A stretch of DNA of 64,000 bases from positions 372,001 through 436,000 of the forward strand of contig NZ_FQZT01000001.1 of NCBI RefSeq assembly GCF_900142125.1, read 5' to 3'. Shown here piece by piece: positions 54,725-62,872 of the stretch (positions within the stretch are counted from its first letter, which is position 1; every line of letters begins with the position of its first letter). The translations under genes were made by a program, and so were the position numbers. The notes below the pieces were generated by a model. It worked only from the letters and a program-made list of their open reading frames with translations, searched no databases and had not been told where the DNA came from. This stretch comes from Malonomonas rubra DSM 5091 (lineage in GTDB: Bacteria > Desulfobacterota > Desulfuromonadia > Desulfuromonadales > Geopsychrobacteraceae).

Positions 54725-56527
54725 TCAGGCTAATCCAAGTGCCTGCAGTTTCTCGTCGGTCGGCACCCCTCCTGCGCTCCAACCACGTTCCTGGTAATAG
54801 GCCGGAAGCATCTCGTCAAGGCGAGCCACTTCCCCCTTAAGAGGTCCATCCGGTATGCCTTCTTCCAGCAAACGTTTCGGTAGAGTATCCTGCGCCGGGT
54901 CAACCCCCGCCTTCAGGTTGAACACTCTTTCAAGGTTATAAATCCTGTCCCCCAGCTCCAGCAGGACCTCGTCGCTATAGCCGAGACCGGTCGCCGCACT
55001 ACAAAAAGCAGCGAACTCGGGAACGCCCAGGGCAAAGGTGGTAAACAGGCAGGTGCCGGAAGAATCGACCACGGCAGTGAAGTCCTGGAAGATCTTCAGC
55101 CAGGTCGCCTTGCCTTCTGTTTCCTGCGGATTGGTTTTTTCCGGCAGGCCAAGAATTTCCGGCGAAATCAGGTAGCCCCGCACGTGACAAGCGCCCCGGT
55201 TACTGGTGGCGTATTCCAGCGCCATCCCCTGAACTCCGCGTGGATCGTAGGCCGGGAACTCAAGTTTTTTGACCGACATGGAAAGTTCAGGCGCACCGTA
55301 ACTTTCCGCCAGCCGGTAGGAACCGAGGGCCAATTTCTTGCCGAACCCTTCCCCCTTACCAGTCAGCTCAGTCAGCTTGACCAGCGCGTCGGCATCACCA
55401 AAGCTCAGCGGCATGCCGATTTCTTCTTCAGTAACCAGCCCCTTCTCGGCCAGTTCCATGGCACAGGCGATAGTGCCACCCATGGTGATGGTATCCAGAC
55501 CGTACTCGTTGCAAATGTAGTTAGCCTTGGTCACCGCGGCCAGATCGTCGACACCACAGGTCGCGCCGAGTGACCAGAGGGTTTCATATTCCGGCCCTTC
55601 ACCGACACCATCGAAGCGGCTGCCTTTCAGGCTGGTCACCCGGCCGCAACCGATGGCGCAGCCCAGGCAACCCTTGTTACGCCGGAGATAGGTTGAGGCC
55701 AAGGTTTCACCAGAGATCGCTTCAGCGCCGTCAAATGTACTTTGCTTGAAATTGTTGGTCGGCAGGGCACCGAACTGGTTCATCACGTTGACCAGCACGG
55801 GTGTTCCAAGAGCCGGCAGCCCCTGGCTGGTAACCGGGTTCTGCTTCAACAGACCGTAGGCCCCCATCGCCGCATCACGGAAAGCTTTGGCATCGGCAAC
55901 TTTAACGCTGCCGGTACCTCGAACAGCAACCGCCTTGAGGTTTTTGCTGCCCATCACCGCACCAACACCACTACGGCCGGCTGCACGATGTTCTTCATTG
56001 ATGATGTTGGCGAAAAGCACCTGACTTTCACCACCCGGTGCGATACAGGCAACCTTGGCGTCACCATGAAATTCAGCCTTGATTGCCGCCTCGGTTTCGC
56101 GGCTGGTTTTGCCCCACAAGTGCATCGCCCCGACCAGCTGCACCTGATCATTATGAATCTGCAGGTAGACCGGATGTTCCGACTTCCCCTCAAAAATGAT
56201 CATGTCGTAACCGGCGTAGCGTAACTGGCTCGGAAATTCCCCGCCCGAGTTGGAGCAAGCCATAGTGCCGGAAAGCGGCGACTTGGTAATCACCATGTAA
56301 CGACCATTGGCAGCTCCATAGGTTCCAGTCAACGGGCCTGCGGCCATGATCAGCTTGTTCTCGGCGGAGAGTGGATCCACTCCCGGATCGACTTCTTCGA
56401 CAAAGTATTTCGTACCCAGTCCACGGCCACCGAGGAACTTTTCAGCCCATTCCTCATTCAACGCTTCAACATTGCAGGTGCCAGCGGACAGATCGACGCG
56501 TAATAGTTTCCCATGCCATCCCTTCAT
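54725..56527 (-). CDS. aor: Tungsten-containing aldehyde:ferredoxin oxidoreductase
   Basis: A 600-residue AOR-family enzyme oxidising aldehydes to acids, or in reverse, with a tungsto-bispterin and a [4Fe-4S] cluster. Hallmarks: [46 protein letters not shown], the cluster ligands [10 protein letters not shown] and the later cysteine in DSSGTCLF, and the N-terminal [16 protein letters not shown]. The stop of the upstream ferredoxin gene is two bases away, so the two are co-transcribed. Length is as usual for the family. Confidence 0.96.
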   Translation of the reverse strand: MKGWHGKLLRVDLSAGTCNVEALNEEWAEKFLGGRGLGTKYFVEEVDPGVDPLSAENKLIMAAGPLTGTYGAANGRYMVITKSPLSGTMACSNSGGEFPSQLRYAGYDMIIFEGKSEHPVYLQIHNDQVQLVGAMHLWGKTSRETEAAIKAEFHGDAKVACIAPGGESQVLFANIINEEHRAAGRSGVGAVMGSKNLKAVAVRGTGSVKVADAKAFRDAAMGAYGLLKQNPVTSQGLPALGTPVLVNVMNQFGALPTNNFKQSTFDGAEAISGETLASTYLRRNKGCLGCAIGCGRVTSLKGSRFDGVGEGPEYETLWSLGATCGVDDLAAVTKANYICNEYGLDTITMGGTIACAMELAEKGLVTEEEIGMPLSFGDADALVKLTELTGKGEGFGKKLALGSYRLAESYGAPELSMSVKKLEFPAYDPRGVQGMALEYATSNRGACHVRGYLISPEILGLPEKTNPQETEGKATWLKIFQDFTAVVDSSGTCLFTTFALGVPEFAAFCSAATGLGYSDEVLLELGDRIYNLERVFNLKAGVDPAQDTLPKRLLEEGIPDGPLKGEVARLDEMLPAYYQERGWSAGGVPTDEKLQALGLA

Positions 56528-56528
56528 C

Positions 56529-57008
56529 TTAAGCCTCCATCTGTCCGTCTTTCATGGTGTTGACGAAACGCAGAATCTTCTGCCGCAGCGGCTTATCCTC
56601 TTCATCCAGCGTTAAACAACCGGTTGGACAGAAAGCAACACATTCCGGCATATCTCCATTGCACAGGTTGCATTTATCAACCTTGCCGGTAGTAGCGACA
56701 TACTTGATCATGCCGAAAGGACAGGCGCTGACGCAGGTACGACAACCGACGCATCGATTTTCATCGACATAAACCACGCCAGAGGGCATCTCTTTGCTGA
56801 TCGCCCCTTTAGGGCAGGCCTTTTCGCACCAAGGTTCGTCACACTGCATGCAGGTAACGGTAATAAACTTGGCCTCGTCCATGAAGATTTCGTTGTAGAT
56901 GCGTGTTCTGGCGGGAGCGAACTCGCCGGTATTCTTGAATGAACAGGCCAGCTCACAGGTTTTGCAGCCGATACACTTCTCCGGCTCGATACGGATCAAC
57001 TTCTGCAT
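56529..57008 (-). CDS. Four-cluster polyferredoxin of the AOR operon
   Basis: A 159-residue protein with 16 cysteines in four [4Fe-4S] motifs: [35 protein letters not shown] and [15 protein letters not shown]. It resembles the electron-transfer subunits of oxidoreductases such as AorA/HycB. It would carry electrons from AOR to the FAD/NAD protein. ATG 57008 has GGAGG seven bases upstream. First gene of the operon. Confidence 0.94.
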   Translation of the reverse strand: MQKLIRIEPEKCIGCKTCELACSFKNTGEFAPARTRIYNEIFMDEAKFITVTCMQCDEPWCEKACPKGAISKEMPSGVVYVDENRCVGCRTCVSACPFGMIKYVATTGKVDKCNLCNGDMPECVAFCPTGCLTLDEEDKPLRQKILRFVNTMKDGQMEA

Positions 57009-57020
57009 AAAGCAACCTCC

Positions 57021-57039
57021 TGAAACGTGATAGGTTTCA
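57021..57039. promoter_or_regulatory. Inverted repeat TGAAAC-N7-GTTTCA just before the AOR-operon ribosome site
   Basis: A perfect 6-bp inverted repeat (57021-57026 and 57034-57039) adjacent to the GGAGG (57016-57020). It could be an operator or a stem that masks translation start. Function is unknown. Confidence 0.4.
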
Positions 57040-57182
57040 ACCAACAGGCGATCTCAGCTATAGTAGTCACTGCAGCAAACAGCAGTCCGCCGCAGAGAAG
57101 GGCAACAAATTAAATTTATAGCAGTTTTTTAGAGTTTGGCAGCAACCATACGAATATTTTCCGACCCGGGAGAACAGCAACC

Positions 57183-57578
57183 ATGAACGGAAACGACACT
57201 CATCTGAAAAGCATCGGCTACATCCTCTGGATTTTCGGCTTTACCGGCTCGCATCGGTTCTATTACGGCAAACCGGTTTCCGGCACCATCTACTTTTTCA
57301 CCCTCGGGCTGCTCGGCATCGGCTGGCTGATCGATCTTTTCCTGATCCCGGGCATGGACGCACAGGCGGATGAAAAGTACAATTCCGGCCCCCTCGACTA
57401 CACGGTCGCTTGGGTGCTGCATACCTTCCTCGGCATTTTCGGTATACACCGCATGTATATGGGCAAGTGGATCAGTGGCATCATCTATTTTCTCACCGGC
57501 GCAGTTTTCGGCATCGGCTACCTGTACGATTTCTGGACACTGAATGATCAGGTTTCAGAATTGAATTCTCAGGCTTAA
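57183..57578 (+). CDS. Tandem TM2-domain membrane protein
   Basis: 131 residues containing two repeats of the TM2 unit, each with two helices and the GxHRFYxGK pattern (GFTGSHRFYYGKPVSGTIYFFTLG and GIFGIHRMYMGKWISGIIYFLTG). TM2 proteins are small membrane proteins of unknown biochemical role. The ATG at 57183 has GGAG about 11 bases upstream. Divergent to the AOR operon. Confidence 0.85.
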   Translation: MNGNDTHLKSIGYILWIFGFTGSHRFYYGKPVSGTIYFFTLGLLGIGWLIDLFLIPGMDAQADEKYNSGPLDYTVAWVLHTFLGIFGIHRMYMGKWISGIIYFLTGAVFGIGYLYDFWTLNDQVSELNSQA

Positions 57579-57604
57579 AATCTCATGGGCGCATAAAAAA
57601 GCGT

Positions 57605-57632
57605 TAAATTCATTGGCACTTCTGGTCGAAAG
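57605..57632 (+). promoter_or_regulatory. Weak sigma28-like element before the 397-aa gene
   Basis: TAAA-N16-GTCGAAAG. Only five of eight -10 bases match and spacing is one base too long. It is listed because the nearby YjfB-type gene has a similar element. Confidence 0.2.
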
Positions 57633-57742
57633 GTAGAGATAGTCGCCTTATCGACTAAACTCTCCTATGAGCGACGAGATTGAAAGGCCACGCAAACCTG
57701 TCTTTGCCTGTCCATAAATGAAAAAGCGATCAGGAGCTGCCA

Positions 57743-58936
57743 ATGAGTGAGGAAATCAATCAGATCATCCCAGTGATCCAACGTGCCCCCCTGCCCGACC
57801 TGAAACAGGAAAGCACCCGTCCCCAACAGGCCCCACAAACCTTTCAGCGGCCAGAACAAAGCGAATCAAAAACCGAAACCGCGCTGCGTACTTCGCTGGA
57901 AAAACTGTCTGCCGGCCGGGAATACTCCGACGACAAGAGCTTCAAAGCATTCACAAAGCTCAGTCGCACCCTGGAAAAAATGTTCGGGGATGCAGATAAA
58001 GTTGATCGGGATGATGGCGAAAGGGAGCTGAAACAAGGCGGCCTGCGTCGCATCGACACCGACCTGCGCAAACTCTTTAAAGGACTGGGGATGCCGCCTC
58101 AGCTGGCAAAACATTTTTCCCGCAGTCTGACCGATGCCATGCGCGACGAAGATGTTGAGCAGGTCAACTACTCTTTTACCAGCAGTCGCTCCTTCAGCCT
58201 GGAGATGCAACAGGAGCAGCTCGGCTACCTGGCCTCAGGTGATGGCAGCATGGCGGCTACCGGAATCAGCAGTCGTTTCCAGATCGAAGCGGTACAGACT
58301 CATAGCCTCGACATTTCGATCAATCTTCGCACCGGTGAATTCAGCCTCAACCGCAGCAGCAGCGAATCACTGTCGATCTCTGCTTCGCAGACATCTGCGT
58401 TGGCCAGCTTTACCCCGGCAGCAGAACAGCTGACGGAAGAACCCGGTCAGGAAGCTGCTGTCCCGGCAGCGGAAACCCCGGCCGAAGGAACTGTCTCGGC
58501 AGAAGAGGCAGCCATAACCCCGCAGAACGACATCAGTGCCATTGTGCAAAGTGACAGCACACTGCTCCAGATCAGCCGGACCATTCAACAATCTGCGGTT
58601 ATGCAACTGACCCCGGCAAGTGGTAGTGAGGATCCTGAAGAGGCTACAGAAGAAATGTTCAACCAGGGTGTCGGCGAACTGCAGCAATTGGTTGAACAGA
58701 TGGAAGCGCTGCGCGAAGCGACTCAGGACCTGTTTGAATCCCTGGCAGCGATCAGCAATCTACGCATTGAACGCAATCCACAAGACGGGGATGATTACCT
58801 CAACTTCACCCTTGATGCCCAGGCCCCGGTCGGACTGACTGCGATAGATGATGATGGCCGCAGCACAACAATCTACCCCCGCGACGATGGCAGCCTCGGG
58901 AAAATTTCCGAGGAAGAATTAAACATTTCAGCATAA
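57743..58936 (+). CDS. Protein of unknown function, 397 aa
   Basis: A cytoplasmic-looking protein with no signal peptide. The N-terminus (1-60) is Gln/Pro-rich and unstructured. A helical block follows (45-145, LRTSLEKLSAGREYSDDKSFKAFTKL), then a mixed part (140-210), an Ala/Glu/Pro-rich linker (220-275), and a Ser-poor helical segment (285-335) before a short beta-rich end (LNFTLDAQAPVGLTAIDDDGRSTTIY). I recognise no family. ATG 57743 has AGGAG six bases upstream, and the gene ends at a strong bidirectional terminator. The proximity of a YjfB-type motility gene is weak evidence for a flagellar link. Confidence 0.7.
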   Translation: MSEEINQIIPVIQRAPLPDLKQESTRPQQAPQTFQRPEQSESKTETALRTSLEKLSAGREYSDDKSFKAFTKLSRTLEKMFGDADKVDRDDGERELKQGGLRRIDTDLRKLFKGLGMPPQLAKHFSRSLTDAMRDEDVEQVNYSFTSSRSFSLEMQQEQLGYLASGDGSMAATGISSRFQIEAVQTHSLDISINLRTGEFSLNRSSSESLSISASQTSALASFTPAAEQLTEEPGQEAAVPAAETPAEGTVSAEEAAITPQNDISAIVQSDSTLLQISRTIQQSAVMQLTPASGSEDPEEATEEMFNQGVGELQQLVEQMEALREATQDLFESLAAISNLRIERNPQDGDDYLNFTLDAQAPVGLTAIDDDGRSTTIYPRDDGSLGKISEEELNISA

Positions 58937-58942
58937 AACAAC

Positions 58943-58970
58943 AACGGGGCCGGAATTTCCGGCCCCGTTT
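58943..58970. terminator. Bidirectional terminator between 397-aa gene and the M24 gene
   Basis: AACGGGGCCGGAA / TTCCGGCCCCGTT, 13 bp perfect arms with a one-base centre. Short T/A runs on both sides (GTTTATAT; GTTGTTTTATG). Convergent genes flank it. Confidence 0.88.
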
Positions 58971-58975
58971 ATATC

Positions 58976-60142
58976 TCAAACAGAAATCAGCGCATCGGAC
59001 AAAACACTGATCTTCTCACCGCCCTGCTGCGTCACAACATAGGTATTTTCAATCCCGATCGGCCCCTGCTTTGGAAAAACAAACTTCGGCTCAATGGCGA
59101 TCGTCTGCCCGGCAATCAGCGGCATATCGAACCCCTGGGCCAGCACCGGGAACTCATCCAGTTCCAAGCCGACCCCGTGGCCTACGAATCTTGCCTGCTC
59201 CCCCGGCGGGCCCATGTAGCAGCCATCAAGTCCAGCTTCTTCCGCCATTTTCAGCGATCGTTCGAACAGTTCAGAGCAGATCGCACCCGGCTTCAGCTCA
59301 GCGGCAACACAATCCTGAATCCGGCAGGAAACATCGAAAGCATTCTGCAGCTGTGCATCCAGCTCGCCACAAACAAACATCCGTGTCATATCGACGATAT
59401 AACCATCGAAAACACCTGCATAATCGATCAGCACCGGTTGGCCCGGCTCGATGGTTTTGGTCGATGCACCGAAAGGCACAGCATTCGACATCCCCTGGCC
59501 AGTCACCGCCCCATCAAAAAAACCGCCCTTGCTGCCACTGCGGCCGGAAACCACCAGGCCCATGAACATCTCCTGGTTGAAAGCACGCATCCGCACCAGG
59601 CCTTCACCGCCAATTTTCCGCAATACCGACTCGAACTCGGCCGCCAGATCGATCTCGCGCATTCCCGGCTTTAATAGATCCGCGATGGTAGCAAAAGCAC
59701 GACTGAGCTGGACACCACCGTGACGCATTCGCTCCAGCTCCCAGTCAGATTTCACCGAACGCAATTCGCGGTTGATCATACTGATATCAACAAACTCAGC
59801 CTGCGGCAGCATCTTTTGATAGAAGTTGTACTGGTCGACCGGCAGCACATCGAATGTCATACCGATCTTCTTGTTTCCATCGAAGAGTGAAGCGAAATCT
59901 TTGCTGCGTGGAAAGGGGCGCAACTGATCAAGGCCACTTTCCTGTTCAGCACGGGCAAGACTTTTGCGCACCATCAGCATCGGGTCGCCTTGCGTCGGAA
60001 CCCAGAGGGCAGCGTTTTGACGGGTTGCGCTATAGTAGTAAATATCGATCGGGTAAAGAATAAAAGCGCCGTCCAGCTCAGCCTGCTGCAATCTCTCCTG
60101 CAAGCAAGCGATACGGGCCTGACATTCCTCTTTCATTGACAT
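58976..60142 (-). CDS. M24 metallopeptidase (Xaa-Pro aminopeptidase/creatinase-like)
   Basis: A 388-residue two-domain protein: creatinase-type N-terminal domain, then the M24 pita-bread fold with the dimetal ligands in LIDYAGVFDGY (Asp), IVDMTR (Asp), VGHGVGLELDEFP (His), AIEPKFVF (Glu) and GIENTYVV (Glu). The ligand set is complete, so it is probably active as a prolyl dipeptidase/aminopeptidase. ATG 60142 with GGAGGAG six bases upstream. Substrate cannot be read from sequence. Confidence 0.9.
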   Translation of the reverse strand: MSMKEECQARIACLQERLQQAELDGAFILYPIDIYYYSATRQNAALWVPTQGDPMLMVRKSLARAEQESGLDQLRPFPRSKDFASLFDGNKKIGMTFDVLPVDQYNFYQKMLPQAEFVDISMINRELRSVKSDWELERMRHGGVQLSRAFATIADLLKPGMREIDLAAEFESVLRKIGGEGLVRMRAFNQEMFMGLVVSGRSGSKGGFFDGAVTGQGMSNAVPFGASTKTIEPGQPVLIDYAGVFDGYIVDMTRMFVCGELDAQLQNAFDVSCRIQDCVAAELKPGAICSELFERSLKMAEEAGLDGCYMGPPGEQARFVGHGVGLELDEFPVLAQGFDMPLIAGQTIAIEPKFVFPKQGPIGIENTYVVTQQGGEKISVLSDALISV

Positions 60143-60229
60143 GATTCTCCTCCGCCGCACAGTTGAAAAAAACAAAATGATAACGGAGGCGACGGAAGTT
60201 AAAAAGAGCTTTTTCGCGTGAGATGAGAA

Positions 60230-60424
60230 TCAGGCGTAGATATCGATATTTTGCCCCATGTTGGGATCGATCGGGATGGCGGCAGATTCCAGTAGTTTGA
60301 GAGCAGCCTGTCCTCGCAATTCCTGCTGGTCGAGCCCGCGCTTTGCAGCTGCAACCTGGACAACAGCGGAGAGATCTCTGATGTTATATTGATTAGCGAT
60401 GCTGACAACGGAATCGATCGACAT
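60230..60424 (-). CDS. YjfB-like putative motility protein
   Basis: A 64-residue protein with AAAKRGLDQQELRGQAALKLLES and the ending PNMGQNIDIYA, the characteristic tail of the YjfB (putative motility protein) family. The family is named for its association with flagellar genes; function unknown. ATG 60424 with AGGAG six bases upstream and a sigma28-like element 37 bases upstream. Confidence 0.8.
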   Translation of the reverse strand: MSIDSVVSIANQYNIRDLSAVVQVAAAKRGLDQQELRGQAALKLLESAAIPIDPNMGQNIDIYA

Positions 60425-60460
60425 GGTCTACTCCTGAGAAAAAACAGGGCTGGTAAATGC

Positions 60461-60488
60461 TTATCAACGACTACCGACAAGATCTTTA
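60461..60488 (-). promoter_or_regulatory. Candidate sigma28 promoter of the YjfB-like gene
   Basis: Minus strand TAAA (60485-60488), 16 bases, GTTGATAA (60461-60468). Consensus is TAAA-N15-GCCGATAA; -10 matches six of eight. The spacer is one base long. Placement 37 bases before the ATG is good. Confidence 0.4.
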
Positions 60489-60566
60489 GCAAAAAAGGCG
60501 GCGTTGACGAATTTACAGAAAAAAGGAAATAATCCTGACAATTATCCCCGCAAAAGGAGTTCACAC

Positions 60567-60893
60567 ATGTTCGCAAAAGCTTCTGCTGACAACTACCAAC
60601 AGGTTCTCGATAAAATCGAAATGAAAACTTTGATTCACGGCAATAAAACCCTGATGAGCGAGTTCCGCCTGGAAAAAGGTGCGGAGCTCCCGCCTCACTG
60701 CCACCCCCACGAACAGACCGGGTACCTGGTCAGCGGACGGATGAAGCTGACTATCGGCAATGAAACATTCAACGTGGAACCCGGCGACAGCTGGTGTATC
60801 GGCGGAGATGTCGAACACCGGGCAACTGCACTGGAAGATTCGATCGCGATAGAAGTGTTCTCACCTGTACGGGAGGACTACTTGCAAAGCTGA
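60567..60893 (+). CDS. Small cupin-fold protein
   Basis: A 108-residue single-domain cupin with metal-binding motif 1 PPHCHPHEQTGYLVSGRM and motif 2 PGDSWCIGGDVEH. Such proteins bind metal and small ligands; many are regulators or isomerases. ATG 60567 has GGAG nine bases upstream. It ends six bases before the convergent NDH-2 gene. Substrate not known. Confidence 0.87.
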   Translation: MFAKASADNYQQVLDKIEMKTLIHGNKTLMSEFRLEKGAELPPHCHPHEQTGYLVSGRMKLTIGNETFNVEPGDSWCIGGDVEHRATALEDSIAIEVFSPVREDYLQS

Positions 60894-60899
60894 TACGAC

Positions 60900-62207
60900 T
60901 TAGTCTTCGGCTACCCTGCCCAACGCCGACTTTACCTGCATTTTTCTTCGGCCGGTGATCAAACGGGCATTTTTGCTCAAAGAGAAATAGCTCCAGACCC
61001 AGGAGAAGATAACCGAGAGTTTGCTGCGAAAATCGATTAGCGGAATGATATGCACCAGGCTCCAGACCCACCAGGCAAAAATCCCACTGAAATTCAATCC
61101 GGCAATGGTTGCCACCGCGCGATTGCGACCGATGGTGGCCATGCCGCCCTTATCGCGATAGCGAAACAGCTGGCGGGCGGAGTTCGACTTTTTCAGCTCA
61201 CGCTTGATCTGGTTCGCCACATGTCGGCCCATCTGCATCGCGGCAGGAGCAACGCCCGGCACCGGCGCGCCGGTTTTCGGATCGACAATGTGGGCCAGGT
61301 CACCGGCGACAAAAACGTTGGGATGCTTCGGCAGAGACAGGTCATTTGCCACCTTGATCCGACCGGACCGATCCAGCTCAGCATCGAACTTTTCGGCAAT
61401 CTTCGAACCACGGACTCCGGCCGCCCAGATCACGTTTTCCACCGGCACCACCTGCTCGCCAATATGTACCGAACCAGCACAGATTTCGGTCACTGCACTG
61501 TTTAACTTCACCTGCACACCCATCTTTTCCAGATCGCGCTGGGCGCGGCGGCCCAACTTCTCCGGCAAGGCCGCCAGTAGCCTGTCACCGGCCTCAACCA
61601 ACATAACCTGAGCGGTCGTGGTATCGATATGACGAAAATCTTTCGGAATCGCCTGCAGAGCAATTTCTTTCAGCGCACCCGCTAGCTCGACTCCGGTCGG
61701 CCCACCACCAACAACGACAAAAGTCAGCTTCGCTTGGCGCGATTGCTCATCCGCCTCCCATTCAGCCGCCTCGTAGGCCAACAGCACTTGGCGACGAATC
61801 TCCAACGCGTCATCAATAGTCTTCAGGCCTGGTGCCAGTTCAGCCCAGTCATCACGACCGAAATAAGAATGCGTCGCACCAGTTGCCAGCACCAGGTAAT
61901 CGTAAGGGAGTTCGGCATTTGGGAAAAACCCCCGTTGATTGTCTAGATCGACATCAGTTAGTTTGGCCAGCACCACGCGTGTATTGCTCTGGTTACGAAG
62001 AATGCGGCGAATCGGCGATGCAATATCGGCCGGCGAAAGGACAGCGGTAGCAACCTGGTAAAGCAAAGGTTGAAAAAGATGATGATTCTGCCGGTCGGCC
62101 AGAGTGATGTCGACATCTGCCTTGGCTAATTCCTTGGCACAATGCAGGCCGGCAAAACCGCCGCCAACGATCAGCACGTGTGGTTTTCCGGATGGTTCTG
62201 CTGCCAT
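60900..62207 (-). CDS. ndh: Type II NADH dehydrogenase-like FAD oxidoreductase
   Basis: A 435-residue NDH-2-type flavoprotein: FAD fold GGGFAGLHCAKEL, NAD fold VVVGGGPTGVELAGAL, FAD end VFVAGDLAH, AMQMGRHVANQIK, and a C-terminal amphipathic/hydrophobic stretch (GIFAWWVWSLVHIIPLIDFRSK) for membrane attachment. It would pass electrons from NADH to quinone without pumping protons. Divergent close relatives include sulfide:quinone reductases but their Cys residues are absent. ATG 62207 has GGAGG five bases upstream. Confidence 0.92.
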   Translation of the reverse strand: MAAEPSGKPHVLIVGGGFAGLHCAKELAKADVDITLADRQNHHLFQPLLYQVATAVLSPADIASPIRRILRNQSNTRVVLAKLTDVDLDNQRGFFPNAELPYDYLVLATGATHSYFGRDDWAELAPGLKTIDDALEIRRQVLLAYEAAEWEADEQSRQAKLTFVVVGGGPTGVELAGALKEIALQAIPKDFRHIDTTTAQVMLVEAGDRLLAALPEKLGRRAQRDLEKMGVQVKLNSAVTEICAGSVHIGEQVVPVENVIWAAGVRGSKIAEKFDAELDRSGRIKVANDLSLPKHPNVFVAGDLAHIVDPKTGAPVPGVAPAAMQMGRHVANQIKRELKKSNSARQLFRYRDKGGMATIGRNRAVATIAGLNFSGIFAWWVWSLVHIIPLIDFRSKLSVIFSWVWSYFSLSKNARLITGRRKMQVKSALGRVAED

Positions 62208-62271
62208 TCACGCCTCCTGAAAATTGATTTCAGGCAGCATACATCAAATCAAAACAATTTTGGTTATATTT

Positions 62272-62769
62272 TTACTTCCGGTAAATAGCCAGTTCCCGCT
62301 GCACGCGTTGCTCATCCGCATCATCGACAGCAGCAACAGATTTTATGGCAGAAACGTATTCGTCAGGCAGAGCATTTTCCAAGGCCCCGCGCAGCACATG
62401 TTCTTTATACCAATGGAAAGGCTTCAGAAGTGGATTGGGGTTGGTACCATAATAGATAAGCGCTTTAATAACGTCCCCATTCGGCGCTTCAACAGCAACG
62501 AAAGCATCCCGATACTCCACGCCGACACCCTCGTAGCCATCCAGCACCGGTTTCTCAAGCGGATCAAAACGATACAGGACGGCAAACACTTTGTCAGCGG
62601 GGTCATCTGTTAGTAAGGCATCGCACTTGCCTGAACCATCTTTTGTACTGGCGTTATCGAAAGTCAAACGATGCCCGGTTAATGTCACCACCCCCAAGGG
62701 GCGAGCCGAAGGAATCCGCTGCTGTAACCGCGCAGCAGCCATGTTAGAGCCGTAAGCCAGGTAGTACAT
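62272..62769 (-). CDS. Gamma-glutamylcyclotransferase-fold protein
   Basis: A 165-residue GGCT-like protein: YLAYGSNM (the binding loop) and catalytic Glu region GYEGVGVEYRDAFVAV. The family converts gamma-glutamyl peptides to 5-oxoproline or acts on gamma-glutamylamines. ATG 62769 chosen: MYYLAYGSN is standard and GAGGTGAG is upstream; a longer frame from 62793 is rejected. Confidence 0.88.
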   Translation of the reverse strand: MYYLAYGSNMAAARLQQRIPSARPLGVVTLTGHRLTFDNASTKDGSGKCDALLTDDPADKVFAVLYRFDPLEKPVLDGYEGVGVEYRDAFVAVEAPNGDVIKALIYYGTNPNPLLKPFHWYKEHVLRGALENALPDEYVSAIKSVAAVDDADEQRVQRELAIYRK

Positions 62770-62872
62770 TTCACTCACCTCAAAAGCAATCAATTAGCCA
62801 CTATAGAATTGACAAGATATGTGATAACTGCAATATTCTTAAAGTCCTCTAACGCCAACTTCTCGAGGAAAC

